Of a DNA stretch of 64,000 nucleotides, positions 55,377 through 63,385 are shown piece after piece; position 1 is the stretch's first letter, and every line of letters starts with the position of its first letter. The DNA lies in assembly GCF_008001015.1 (NCBI RefSeq), contig NZ_CP042862.1, positions 1,426,001 through 1,490,000 on the forward strand. Reading direction: 5' to 3'. Both the position numbers and the translations under genes were made by a program. This DNA comes from Serinicoccus profundi. GTDB taxonomy: Bacteria > Actinomycetota > Actinomycetes > Actinomycetales > Dermatophilaceae. The notes beneath the pieces were generated by a model. It worked only from the letters and a program-made list of their open reading frames with translations. It was not told where the DNA came from and did no database searches.

Positions 55377-56237
55377 TCAGAGAGCCAGCCCGATGGCCTC
55401 GGCGAAGAGCGCGTCGCCGTCCGCGTCCACGCCGCGGGCACGGAACCACGTGGCGACGTTGACGCAGTCGCGGTGCAGCAGGTCCGCGCCGCGGGGGTTC
55501 GCCACCACATCGACCACCTGCGGAAGGTCGATGACGACGAGCGTCCCGTCGTGCACGAGGAGGTTGTAGGCAGAGAGGTCCCCGTGGGCCCACCCGAGCT
55601 CGGCGAGCTGCAGCACGACGGTCTGCGTCTGCTGCCACAGGTGTGCCGCCTCCCCTGTGTCCGGGCGCGCCTGGGCGAGGCGAGGGGCGGCCCTACCCCC
55701 GGGGTCCCCGATGAACTCCATGACGAGCTCCGTGCCGTCCAGGGACACCGGGTAGGGCACCGGGATCCCGGACGACCAGGCCCGGCACAGCGCCTCCCAC
55801 TCGGCGTACGCCCACCGTCCCGCGGCGACCTGCTGGCCGTAGGTGGTGCCCTTGGCGAGGGCGCGCTGGTCGCGGGAGCGGCGGACACCGCGGCCCTCGG
55901 CATACACCGTGCTGCGGTGGAAGGACCGGTGGTCGGCGTCACGGTAGCGCTTGGCGGCGAGCAGGCACGCCGCGTCCGCACCGGGGGTGGTGGCGGCGCG
56001 CTCGAGGAGGAAGACGTCGGCCTCCTTGCCGGTCTTGAGGACACCCAGCTCGGTGTCCACCGCCCCGGCGTCCTGGACGACCCAGGTGGGCACGGGTCCG
56101 GGCCCGCGGTGACCGGCGACGACCTGCCAGTAGGTCGTCAGCCGTTGGCCGGAGGGGAGGTCCTCGACCGCCTCCAGCGGGGTGTAGTCGATGACGAAGA
56201 ACGGGTCGATGTCGCCCGTCGGGTGCTGAGATGGCAC
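55377..56237 (-). CDS. RIO-family protein kinase
   Basis: Serine kinase-like protein of 286 residues. The ATP-binding KTGKEADVFLLE near 69-80 and the Lys in AAKRYRD near 96 (with the usual variation), catalytic HGDLSAYN at 218-225, and the metal-binding IDLPQ at 236-240 form the RIO1 pattern. Bacterial RIO kinases have no settled role. CAGGAGC lies before the ATG at 56237. It reads into the decayed siderophore locus, whose truncated end lies just downstream (55317). Confidence 0.87.
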   Translation of the reverse strand: MPSQHPTGDIDPFFVIDYTPLEAVEDLPSGQRLTTYWQVVAGHRGPGPVPTWVVQDAGAVDTELGVLKTGKEADVFLLERAATTPGADAACLLAAKRYRDADHRSFHRSTVYAEGRGVRRSRDQRALAKGTTYGQQVAAGRWAYAEWEALCRAWSSGIPVPYPVSLDGTELVMEFIGDPGGRAAPRLAQARPDTGEAAHLWQQTQTVVLQLAELGWAHGDLSAYNLLVHDGTLVVIDLPQVVDVVANPRGADLLHRDCVNVATWFRARGVDADGDALFAEAIGLAL

Positions 56238-56466
56238 GGATGCTCCTGCGCGAAGATGAAGGGGAGGGCGTCGGGGGACGCCTCAGGGGCGGTGTGGTTC
56301 ATCGCTCGACCCCTTCCTCGCGCGGAGCACGCCGGGTGCGCGCTCGCTGGTGCACCGTCAGCGTCCCGCATCCGCGGATCGCCGGGCAACGGGTTTTCCC
56401 GCACCCCCGGCAGCGCCGGGTGCATGCCGAGTTGACCGGCGCAGTCCGGGCAGTGAGCCTGGGGGG

Positions 56467-56790
56467 ATGTACTTCATCGTCGTCAGGTTCCCCGTCAAGC
56501 CCGAGTCGGCCGCCCAGTGGCCGCAGATCGTCTCCGACTACACGGCCAGCGTGCGCGGGGAGGAGGGCAACCTCTTCTTCGAGTGGTCCCGCAGCATCGA
56601 GGACCCCCACGAGTTCGTGCTCGTCGAGGGTTTCACCGACGACGGTGCCGCCGCCCACGTCGAGAGCCCGCACTTCAGCGAGGGGATCGAGGCGATGCGC
56701 CCGCACCTCACCGGCACCCCGAAGATCATCTCCCGCCAGATCGAAGGCGAGGGCTGGGACGCGATGGGGGAGCTGCAGATCGACGAGTGA
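56467..56790 (+). CDS. Antibiotic biosynthesis monooxygenase-like (putative quinol monooxygenase)
   Basis: Small dimeric ABM-fold protein of 107 residues: MYFIVVRFPVKPESAAQW at the start, then EEGNLFFEWSRS near 32, a strand EFVLVEGF near 49, and HVESPHFSEGIEAM near 64. Such proteins act on quinols, or as heme/cofactor-free oxygenases. GGGGGG directly precedes the ATG. The 229 bp between it and the divergent RIO kinase gene show no further ORF or clear motif. Confidence 0.8.
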   Translation: MYFIVVRFPVKPESAAQWPQIVSDYTASVRGEEGNLFFEWSRSIEDPHEFVLVEGFTDDGAAAHVESPHFSEGIEAMRPHLTGTPKIISRQIEGEGWDAMGELQIDE

Positions 56791-56804
56791 TCTGGAATCT
56801 CTGA

Positions 56805-58415
56805 TCAGGTGAGCGAGCGCTGCGCCTGCTCATCCTCGGGGATCTCGTCCTCGAGCCGCTGCAGGACCATCTTGCCGATGACGGCGAAGGCGGCGATGCC
56901 GGCGAGGACCGCCGCGAAGCCCACCCAGCCGCTGCCCGTGGCGGCGAAGACGGCATACCCGATGAGGGAGACGACCGCTCCGACGATCGCGTAGGGCAGC
57001 TGCGTGGTCACGTGCGTAATGACGTTGCACGCGGCACCGGTGCTGGACAGGATCGTCGTGTCGCTGATCGGTGAGCAGTGGTCGCCCCAGACGGCGCCGG
57101 CGAGCACCGCGCCGAAGGCCGCGAGCAGCAGCTCCGAGCCCCCGGAGACGTTGACCATGATGTCGCCCGCGATGGGCAGCAGGATCCCGAAGGAGCCCCA
57201 CGAGGTCCCGGTGGAGAAGGCCATCGCGCCGGCGAGGACGAACATGACCGGCACGAGCCACTGGGGCGCCATGTTGGCGCTCTCGACGAGGCCGCCGAGG
57301 TACTCGCCCGTCCCGAGCTCGCCGATGAGGGCGCCGAGCACCCAGGCCAGGAGCAGGATGTAGACCGCGGGCAGCATCGACTTGATCCCCTCCCACACCC
57401 CCTGGCCGAGGGTCGCGCCCGAGAACTTCGGGTTCTGCGCGGTGTAGCGGAAGTAGTAGTAGAGCGCTGCGGCCAGTCCGAGCACCCCGCCGTAGAGCAG
57501 GGCATCGGTCACCGAGGTGTTGGCGAGCAGGTCGATGACGTCCCAGCTGCCGCCGGCGGCATACCCCGTCCACACGATCCCGCCCAGGACGCCCACGACC
57601 AGCAGGAGGAAGGGCACGATGAGGGCCCGCTTGGCGCCCGGCTCGTGCGTCGGCAGGTCCTGGGCGAGCTCGCCGGGGATCTCCTCGGAGGCGTCGAAGG
57701 TCTGGCCCTCGGCGATGGCCCGGCGCTCCTCCTTGCGCATCGGGCCGATGTCCAGCTGGAGGAGGACGACGACCCAGACCAGCAGGATCGCCGAGATGGC
57801 GTAATAGTTCATGCCCGCGGCGCCGAGGAAGGCCTCGACGTCGCTCACCGCCAGGGTGGAGGTGGCGAGGATCGGAGCCATGATCCCGATGATGCTGGCG
57901 CCCCAGCTGGAGAAGGGCGCGAGCACGGCGACCGGGGCCGAGGTGGAGTCGATGAGGTAGGCGAGCTTGGCCCGGGCCACGTGGTGCCGGTCGGTGACCG
58001 GTCGCGCGACCTGGCCGACGGCGAGGGCGTTGAAGTAGTCGTCGATGAAGATGATGATGCCCAGCGCGGCGGCGAGCACCTGGGCCCCACGGCGCGTCCG
58101 TATGCGTTGGATCGCCCAGTCCGAGAAGGCCTGGCTGCCGCCGGACATCATGATGAGCGCCGCGATGACGCCGAGGGTGAGGGTGAAGACGAGGATGTAG
58201 ACGTAGGTCGTGTTGACCGCGCCGTCCGCCCAGAAGATGCCGGCGACGGAGGTGCCGATGAGGCGCAGCGTCTCCAGCGGGGCGAGGTCGGCCACGAGCA
58301 GCGCGCTCGCGAGCACACCCGCGCCGAGGCTGAGCAGCACCTTCTTGGTCCAGATCACCAGCACGATCGCCACGAGTGGCGGAAGGATCGTCAGGATCGG
58401 CGTCGACTCGGTCAT
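56805..58415 (-). CDS. NhaC-family Na+/H+ antiporter
   Basis: Polytopic carrier of 536 residues with 12 or more hydrophobic segments. Family features include ALGIIIFIDDYFNALAVGQVARPVTD near 120-145 (seen as two shorter runs), DSTSAPVAVLAPFSSWGA near 155-172, FSTGTSWGSFGILLPIAGD near 400, and WGDHCSPISDTTILSSTGA near 445. Members exchange protons for Na+ or carry related ions or acids. A GAGGAGG ribosome site lies 7 bp before the ATG. Single gene, convergent with the small monooxygenase. Confidence 0.9.
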   Translation of the reverse strand: MTESTPILTILPPLVAIVLVIWTKKVLLSLGAGVLASALLVADLAPLETLRLIGTSVAGIFWADGAVNTTYVYILVFTLTLGVIAALIMMSGGSQAFSDWAIQRIRTRRGAQVLAAALGIIIFIDDYFNALAVGQVARPVTDRHHVARAKLAYLIDSTSAPVAVLAPFSSWGASIIGIMAPILATSTLAVSDVEAFLGAAGMNYYAISAILLVWVVVLLQLDIGPMRKEERRAIAEGQTFDASEEIPGELAQDLPTHEPGAKRALIVPFLLLVVGVLGGIVWTGYAAGGSWDVIDLLANTSVTDALLYGGVLGLAAALYYYFRYTAQNPKFSGATLGQGVWEGIKSMLPAVYILLLAWVLGALIGELGTGEYLGGLVESANMAPQWLVPVMFVLAGAMAFSTGTSWGSFGILLPIAGDIMVNVSGGSELLLAAFGAVLAGAVWGDHCSPISDTTILSSTGAACNVITHVTTQLPYAIVGAVVSLIGYAVFAATGSGWVGFAAVLAGIAAFAVIGKMVLQRLEDEIPEDEQAQRSLT

Positions 58416-58509
58416 TGCGGGTCCTCCTCGGGCAGCGCCTGGATCGCCCCAGCGTAGGGCAGCGGGGTCCGCCTGTCAGGGGGCGCGCCCGTCGTGACAG
58501 GGTGGGGTC

Positions 58510-59301
58510 GTGGCTGTTTCCGAGCATCTCGGCACCGACGACGTCCTGCGGCTGCTGCAGGAGGTGGCCGAGGAGGTCATCACCCCACGCTTTCGGGCGC
58601 TGGCCGAGCACGAGATCTCCTCCAAGACGCACCCGGGTGACCTCGTCACCGTCGCCGACCGCGAGGCCGAGGTGCTCATCACCCGGCAGCTGCGCGCGGC
58701 ATACCCCGGGGCTGTGGTGCTGGGTGAGGAGGCGTTCGCCGACGACCCCACCAGCCTCGTCGCCTTCCGCGAGGCCGAGCACGCCTTCACCGTCGACCCG
58801 GTCGACGGCACCCGCAACTTCGTGCACGGCTCGCCCGACCACGCCGTCATGGTCGCGGAGACCCGCGCAGGACGCACGGTGCGGTCCTGGATCTGGCAGC
58901 CGCAGCACGAGCTGGCCTACGTCGCCGAGCTGGGCTCCGGCGCCACCCGCAACGGTTTGCGCCTGCCCGACCTCACTCCTGACTCGGACCCGGCGCACTG
59001 GCGGGTGCGCACGTCGGCCCGACGACGCATCGGGGAGCGGCTGGGCCCCCTCCCGCCGCTGGAGCTCAGCTGGGTGAGCTGCGGCATCGACTACCCGAAG
59101 CTCGCCGAGGGCGCCTGCGACGCGCTGGTCTACCACGGCACCCGGCCCTGGGACCACGTGCCCGGCAGCCTTCTCGTGAGCGAGGTCGAGGGAGTCGTGG
59201 GGTCGGTCGACGGGCAGGTCTACGCCCCGCGCGACGATCCGCGGGGCATCCTCGCGACCGGCGGAGCCGACGTCTACGACTGGCTGCGCCGCGAGGTCTG
59301 A
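58510..59301 (+). CDS. Inositol monophosphatase family protein (second copy)
   Basis: Mg-dependent phosphatase of 263 residues, distinct from the SuhB-like protein at 31892. Motifs: LGEEAFADDP near 72, VDPVDGTRNFVHGSPDHAVM near 95-114, and RPWDHVPGSLLVSE near 214 with the final metal Asp. Substrate could be inositol-P, histidinol-P or a nucleotide such as PAP. The GTG start is supported by family alignment only. Its 3' end overlaps the convergent DUF2304 gene by 28 bp. Confidence 0.88.
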   Translation: MAVSEHLGTDDVLRLLQEVAEEVITPRFRALAEHEISSKTHPGDLVTVADREAEVLITRQLRAAYPGAVVLGEEAFADDPTSLVAFREAEHAFTVDPVDGTRNFVHGSPDHAVMVAETRAGRTVRSWIWQPQHELAYVAELGSGATRNGLRLPDLTPDSDPAHWRVRTSARRRIGERLGPLPPLELSWVSCGIDYPKLAEGACDALVYHGTRPWDHVPGSLLVSEVEGVVGSVDGQVYAPRDDPRGILATGGADVYDWLRREV

Positions 59302-59732
59302 CCGCCGTCGGGGGCCGGGTCCTCGTGGGCGGACTCGTCATACCCGGTCTCGTGCCCGCTGCCGACGTGCCCGCTGCTGTCGTGCTCGGTCGTGTCGTGC
59401 ACGGCCGCGCGCAGCGCGAGCTCCCGGGCGAGGGTCGTGACCTGCTGCTCGAGCTGGCGCATACGGCGGTAGGACGCCGCGACGTAGCCGAGGAAGACGA
59501 CGGTGAGGCCGTAGAGCAGCAGGTCGGCGCCCCGACCGACGCCGAGGAGCTGGGCGACCTGCGTCATGACCCGGGGGAAGAGGATGGCGATCGCCGCGAG
59601 CACGACGAAGCCGACGAGCAGCAGGCGGCGGACCGCCTGGTGTCGGACACCCGCCGTCGAGCGGGTGAGCATGGCGGTGACGACGACGACACTCACGAGC
59701 AGGACGAGCTTGATGACGGGTTGGTCGAGCAC
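59274..59732 (-). CDS. DUF2304 membrane protein
   Basis: Membrane protein of 152 residues: three hydrophobic segments (VIKLVLLVSVVVVTAML near 6, RLLLVGFVVLAAIAILF near 36, LLLYGLTVVFLGYVAAS near 71), then a Leu-rich helix RMRQLEQQVTTLARELALR and a His/Asp/Glu-rich tail of about 40 residues. DUF2304 genes usually neighbour a GT2 glycosyltransferase, as here, in cell-surface polysaccharide loci. Starts with GTG. The tail could bind metal but no function is known. Confidence 0.85.
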   Translation of the reverse strand: MLDQPVIKLVLLVSVVVVTAMLTRSTAGVRHQAVRRLLLVGFVVLAAIAILFPRVMTQVAQLLGVGRGADLLLYGLTVVFLGYVAASYRRMRQLEQQVTTLARELALRAAVHDTTEHDSSGHVGSGHETGYDESAHEDPAPDGGQTSRRSQS

Positions 59733-59786
59733 GTCAGCGCCTCCGTCGGGGTGGGGTCGTCAGAAGCAGGGTCGCGGGCATGGCAC

Positions 59787-60470
59787 TCACTTGAGGATCG
59801 TGTCGATGAGGATGTTGACCGAGTTCATGAGCGACTGGCCCTTGGCCCGGCTGTAGTCGGTGTAGAGCACGTGCACGGGGTGCTCGGCCCAGGGCAACCG
59901 GGTGCGGCCGAGCTGCAGCACGATCTCGGTCGCGTGCGCCATACGGTTCTGACGCAGGTCCAGACGGGTCGCCGCGTCGCGCCGGATGACGCGCAGCCCG
60001 TTGTGGGCGTCGGTGAGCTTCATCCCGGTCTGCTGGTTGGTCAGCCACACGGCGGCCTTGAGCACGAGCTTCTTGAGCCGGCCCGGACGGGTGCGGTCAT
60101 CGAGAAAGCGGGAGCCGAAAACGATGGCCAGCTGCTCCTCCCGGGCCCGGCGCACCATCTCCGCGGCGTCCTGGGGCCGGTGCTGCCCGTCGGCGTCGAA
60201 GGTGACGAGGTATGCCGCGTCCGTCGCCTCGAGCACGTAGCGCATACCCGTCTGCAGCGCGGCCCCCTGGCCGAGGTTGAAGGGGTGCTGCACGACGACC
60301 GCACCGGCCGCCCTGGCGCGCTCCGCCGAGTCGTCGCTGCTGGCGTCGTCGACGCACACGACGTGCGGGAAGTGCTCCCGCGCCTCGTGCAGCACCGTCT
60401 CGATGACCCGCGCCTCGTCGAAGAGGGGGATCACCAGCCAGGCGTCCTCCTGCGCGCGCGTTAGAGTCAT
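59787..60470 (-). CDS. GT2-family glycosyltransferase
   Basis: Dolichyl/polyprenyl-phosphate-sugar synthase-like enzyme of 227 residues. The fold signature is WLVIPLFDEARVIETVLHE near 11-29, DDASSDDSAERAR near 42-54 (nucleotide-sugar), FDADGQHRPQDA near 89-100 (DxD-type metal site), and GSRFLDD near 117. It would place a sugar from a nucleotide onto a lipid carrier. The ATG at 60470 is set by GACAAT 6 bp upstream and avoids the long upstream reading. It pairs with DUF2304 and is divergent from the sugar-nucleotide genes. Confidence 0.88.
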   Translation of the reverse strand: MTLTRAQEDAWLVIPLFDEARVIETVLHEAREHFPHVVCVDDASSDDSAERARAAGAVVVQHPFNLGQGAALQTGMRYVLEATDAAYLVTFDADGQHRPQDAAEMVRRAREEQLAIVFGSRFLDDRTRPGRLKKLVLKAAVWLTNQQTGMKLTDAHNGLRVIRRDAATRLDLRQNRMAHATEIVLQLGRTRLPWAEHPVHVLYTDYSRAKGQSLMNSVNILIDTILK

Positions 60471-60476
60471 GGGTGC

Positions 60477-60482
60477 ATTGTC
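60477..60482 (-). promoter_or_regulatory. -10 box GACAAT for the GT2 gene
   Basis: On the minus strand GACAAT ends 6 bp before the ATG at 60470, in the 37 bp between divergent genes. Confidence 0.45.
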
Positions 60483-60507
60483 CCTCACCACCCCTGATGG
60501 GAGTCCC

Positions 60508-61122
60508 GTGACGACACGCATCGTCGACAGTGCCGACGTCGCCGAGAGCGCCAGCATCGGCGAGGGCAGCTCCGTGTGGCACCTGGCCCAGGTGCGCGAG
60601 GACGCCGTGCTCGGCGCTGGCTGCGTCATCGGGCGCGGAGCCTATGTCGGCACCGGTGTCCGCATGGGCGACCACTGCAAGGTCCAGAACTACGCCCTCG
60701 TCTACGAGCCGGCCCGGCTCGGCCACGGCGTCTTCGTCGGCCCCGCCGCCGTCCTCACCAACGACACCTTCCCCCGGGCGGTCAACCCGGACGGCTCGCT
60801 CAAGGCCGCCGACGACTGGGACGCCGTGGGCGTCACCGTCGGCGACGGAGCGTCCATCGGTGCGCGCGCGGTCTGCATCGCGCCGGTGCGCGTCGGCGCC
60901 TGGGCCACCGTGGCGGCCGGGGCCGTCGTCGCCAAGGACGTGCCCGACCACGCCCTCGTGGTGGGGGTGCCCGCCCGGCAGGTGGGCTGGGTCGGGCACG
61001 CCGGCCGGCCCCTGGAGCCGACCGGCACACCGGGGGAGTGGCGCTGCCCCCAGACCCAGGAGATCTACCGCGAGAGCGACGGCGGACTGCGTCGCACCGA
61101 CCCCGCCGGAGGACAGTCATGA
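60508..61122 (+). CDS. WbpD/WlbB-like sugar N-acetyltransferase
   Basis: Left-handed beta-helix acyltransferase of 204 residues, with hexapeptide-type turns from about 8 to 165 (SASIGEGSSVWHLAQVREDA near 11-30; VGDGASIGARAVCIAPVRV; AKDVPDHALVVGVPARQVGW near the end). The WbpD role is to acetylate the 3-amino group of UDP-GlcNAc3N-uronic acid. The order acyltransferase, aminotransferase, dehydrogenase suggests a wbpDEB-type pathway. GTG at 60508 has GATGGGAG upstream; ATG at 60469 is possible but overlaps the divergent gene's start. Overlaps the next gene (ATGA). Confidence 0.82.
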   Translation: MTTRIVDSADVAESASIGEGSSVWHLAQVREDAVLGAGCVIGRGAYVGTGVRMGDHCKVQNYALVYEPARLGHGVFVGPAAVLTNDTFPRAVNPDGSLKAADDWDAVGVTVGDGASIGARAVCIAPVRVGAWATVAAGAVVAKDVPDHALVVGVPARQVGWVGHAGRPLEPTGTPGEWRCPQTQEIYRESDGGLRRTDPAGGQS

Positions 61123-62243
61123 CCGAGCAGCCGATGATCCCCGCGGCCAAGCCGCTGATCGGGGAGGACGAGCGGGCGGCCGTGGACCGGGTGCTGCGCT
61201 CGGGGATGGTGGCGCAGGGCCCGGAGGTGGCGGCCTTCGAGGGGGAGTTCGCGGGGCAGCTAGTGGCTGGGCGCACGTGCGTGGCGGTCAACTCGGGGAC
61301 CTCGGGTCTGCACCTGGGGCTGCTCGCGTGCGGGATCGGTGCGGGCGATGAGGTGATCGTGCCGAGCTTCACCTTCGCCGCGACGGCCAACGCGGTCGCC
61401 CTGACGGGGGCGACGCCGGTGTTCGCCGACATCAGCCCGGACACCTTCAACCTCGACCCGGAGTCGGTGCGGGGGGCGTTGAGCGACCGGACGGCGGCGG
61501 TGATGCCGGTCCATCTCTACGGTCACCCTGCGGATGTCGAGGGGTTGCGGGCGGTGACCGCGGAGGCGGGGGTGCAGCTGTTCGAGGACGCCGCGCAGGC
61601 TCACGGGGCGACCTACCGCGGGTCGCCCGTGGGCAGCTTCGGGTCGTTCGCGATGTTCAGCCTGTACCCGACGAAGAACATGACCTCCGGCGAGGGCGGC
61701 ATGGTGTCCTGCGCCGACGAGGAGATCGCGCGGGGCATACGGCTGCTGCGCAACCAGGGGATGGAGAAGCAGTACGCCAACGAGGTCATCGGGCTGAACA
61801 ACCGGATGACGGACATCCACGCCGCGATCGGGCGCGTGCAGCTGACCAAGGTCGGGGCGTGGACGCAGGCGCGGCAGGCCAACGCGGCGTGGCTGGACGA
61901 GCACCTGTCGGGGGTGGCCGGGGTGGTGGTCCCGACGGTGCGGGAGGGCTGCACGCACGTCTACCACCAGTACACCGTCCGGATCGCCGGGGCCAGCAGC
62001 GAGCAGCGGGACGAGGTGGTGACGGCGCTGCGCGAGGAGCACCGGGTCGGGTGCGGGGTCTACTACCCCACCCCCAACCACGAGCTGGTCTCGCTGTCGC
62101 GCTTCGCCCCGGCCTGGGAGCTGCCGGAGACGGCGCGGGCCGCGGCCGAGGTCATCAGCCTGCCGGTGCACCCGTCGTTGACGCACGGTGACCTGGAGCG
62201 GATCGCCACCGCGGTGGAGTCGGTCGTGGGGGCAGGGGCGTGA
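61119..62243 (+). CDS. DegT/DnrJ/EryC1 (WbpE-like) sugar aminotransferase
   Basis: PLP-dependent nucleotide-sugar aminotransferase of 374 residues. It has NSGTSGLHLGLLACGIGAGD near 55-74, VIVPSFTFAATANAVALTGA near 76-95, VHLYGHPAD near 130, and the PLP lysine in SLYPTKNMTSGEGGM near 181-195, plus YHQYTVRI near 285. It would transaminate a 3-keto-uronic sugar nucleotide. It overlaps both neighbours by 4 bp (ATGA, GTGA), so synthesis of one sugar is strongly implied. Confidence 0.9.
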   Translation: MTEQPMIPAAKPLIGEDERAAVDRVLRSGMVAQGPEVAAFEGEFAGQLVAGRTCVAVNSGTSGLHLGLLACGIGAGDEVIVPSFTFAATANAVALTGATPVFADISPDTFNLDPESVRGALSDRTAAVMPVHLYGHPADVEGLRAVTAEAGVQLFEDAAQAHGATYRGSPVGSFGSFAMFSLYPTKNMTSGEGGMVSCADEEIARGIRLLRNQGMEKQYANEVIGLNNRMTDIHAAIGRVQLTKVGAWTQARQANAAWLDEHLSGVAGVVVPTVREGCTHVYHQYTVRIAGASSEQRDEVVTALREEHRVGCGVYYPTPNHELVSLSRFAPAWELPETARAAAEVISLPVHPSLTHGDLERIATAVESVVGAGA

Positions 62244-63271
62244 CCGGGGGCGCGGAGCGGACGGCGGCGCGCTCGGTGCTGCCCGAGGGCCCGATCAGGA
62301 TGGGTCTCATCGGGCTGGGCTCGATGGGCCGCCACCACGCGCGGGTGATCCGGGAGGTGGAGGGGATGGAGCTGGTCGCGGTGGCCGACCCCTCGGGTGA
62401 CAAGCACGGGGTGGCGGGCTCGTTGCCCGTCCTGGCGGACGTGGCGGGCCTGGTCGCGGAGGGGATCGACGCGGCGATGGTGGCGGTGCCGACCTATCTG
62501 CACGAGGAGGTCGCGCTGGCCCTGGCCGAGGCCGGGGTCCACACGATGGTCGAGAAGCCCATCGCCGCGACGGTCGAGTCGGGGCGCCGGGTCGCCCAGG
62601 CCTTCGACGCGGCCGGGCTGGTCGGCGCGGTGGGATACGTCGAGCGGTGCAACCCGGCGCTGCTGGAGATGCGGCGGCGGATCGCGGCCGGGGAGCTGGG
62701 GGAGGTCTTCCAGATCACCACCTCGCGCCAGGGGCCGTTCCCGGCGCGGATCGCGGACGTCGGCGTGGTGAAGGACCTCGCCACGCACGACATCGACCTC
62801 ACGGCCTGGATCGCCCGCTCGCCGTATGCCAGCGTCGCCGGTCAGGTCACCCACCGCTCGGGCCGCGAGCACGAGGACATGGTCGTCGCGACCGGTCGCC
62901 TCGCCAACGGCATCATCGTGTCGCACACGGTCAACTGGCTGAGCCCGTTGAAGGTGCGGGAGACGGTCGCGACGGGGGAGAAGGGCGCCCTCGTCGCCGA
63001 CACCCTCCACGGTGACCTCACCTTCGTGGCCAACGGCGACGTGCGCAGCGAGTGGGACCGCGCGGCGACCTTCCGCGGGGTCTCCGAGGGCGACTCGATC
63101 CGGTATGCCATCGCCCGCCGCGAGCCGCTGCGGGTCGAGCAGGAGAACTTCCGCGACGCCCTCTGGGGCCGCGAGGCCGACGTCGTCTCCATGGCCGAGG
63201 GCGTGCATACCCTCGAGGTCGTCGAGGCCATCCTCGAGTCCGCCGCGACGGGCCAGTCCCAGACGCTGTGA
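62240..63271 (+). CDS. Gfo/Idh/MocA (WbpB/WlbA-like) sugar-nucleotide dehydrogenase
   Basis: NAD(P)-dependent oxidoreductase of 343 residues. The Rossmann motif GLIGLGSMGRHHARV lies near 22-36, the family EKP in VEKPIAATV near 104-112, and a catalytic His in VKDLATHDIDL near 177-187. The WbpB/WlbA role is oxidation of C3 of UDP-GlcNAc-uronic acid to give the aminotransferase substrate. GTG start overlaps the aminotransferase stop. A short gene-free stretch with three tandem repeats follows (63288-63383). Confidence 0.87.
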   Translation: MTGGAERTAARSVLPEGPIRMGLIGLGSMGRHHARVIREVEGMELVAVADPSGDKHGVAGSLPVLADVAGLVAEGIDAAMVAVPTYLHEEVALALAEAGVHTMVEKPIAATVESGRRVAQAFDAAGLVGAVGYVERCNPALLEMRRRIAAGELGEVFQITTSRQGPFPARIADVGVVKDLATHDIDLTAWIARSPYASVAGQVTHRSGREHEDMVVATGRLANGIIVSHTVNWLSPLKVRETVATGEKGALVADTLHGDLTFVANGDVRSEWDRAATFRGVSEGDSIRYAIARREPLRVEQENFRDALWGREADVVSMAEGVHTLEVVEAILESAATGQSQTL

Positions 63272-63287
63272 CCCGACGCTCCCTGCC

Positions 63288-63383
63288 CCACGACCCACCG
63301 AGCGTCGCAGATGGTTGCGCCACGACCCACCGGGCGTCGCAGATGGTCGCGCCACGACGCACCGAGCGCCGCAGATGGCCGCG
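63288..63383. repeat. 32-bp tandem repeat, three copies, before the GT4 gene
   Basis: Units at 63288-63319, 63320-63351 and 63352-63383 differ at a few bases and share a core close to GAGCGTCGCAGATGGT. Inverted copies occur inside the next gene (63539-63564, 63571-63596). No spacers, so it is not a CRISPR array; it resembles REP-like intergenic repeats. Confidence 0.9.
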
Positions 63384-63385
63384 GT

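Noticed and set aside
53979-56435. 818-residue open frame on the + strand opposite the siderophore and RIO kinase genes
   Set aside because: Composition is His/Gly/Glu/Arg-rich with no domain pattern, a shadow of GC-rich genes on the other strand; the opposite frames show clear ABC and RIO motifs.
56830-59157. 775-residue frame on the - strand covering the NhaC antiporter and inositol phosphatase
   Set aside because: It is a frame-shifted shadow of the real NhaC gene on the same strand and antisense to the phosphatase; no fold-like sequence.
63288-63383. Possible CRISPR array
   Set aside because: The units are head-to-tail without spacers, occur inverted nearby inside a gene, and no cas gene is present.
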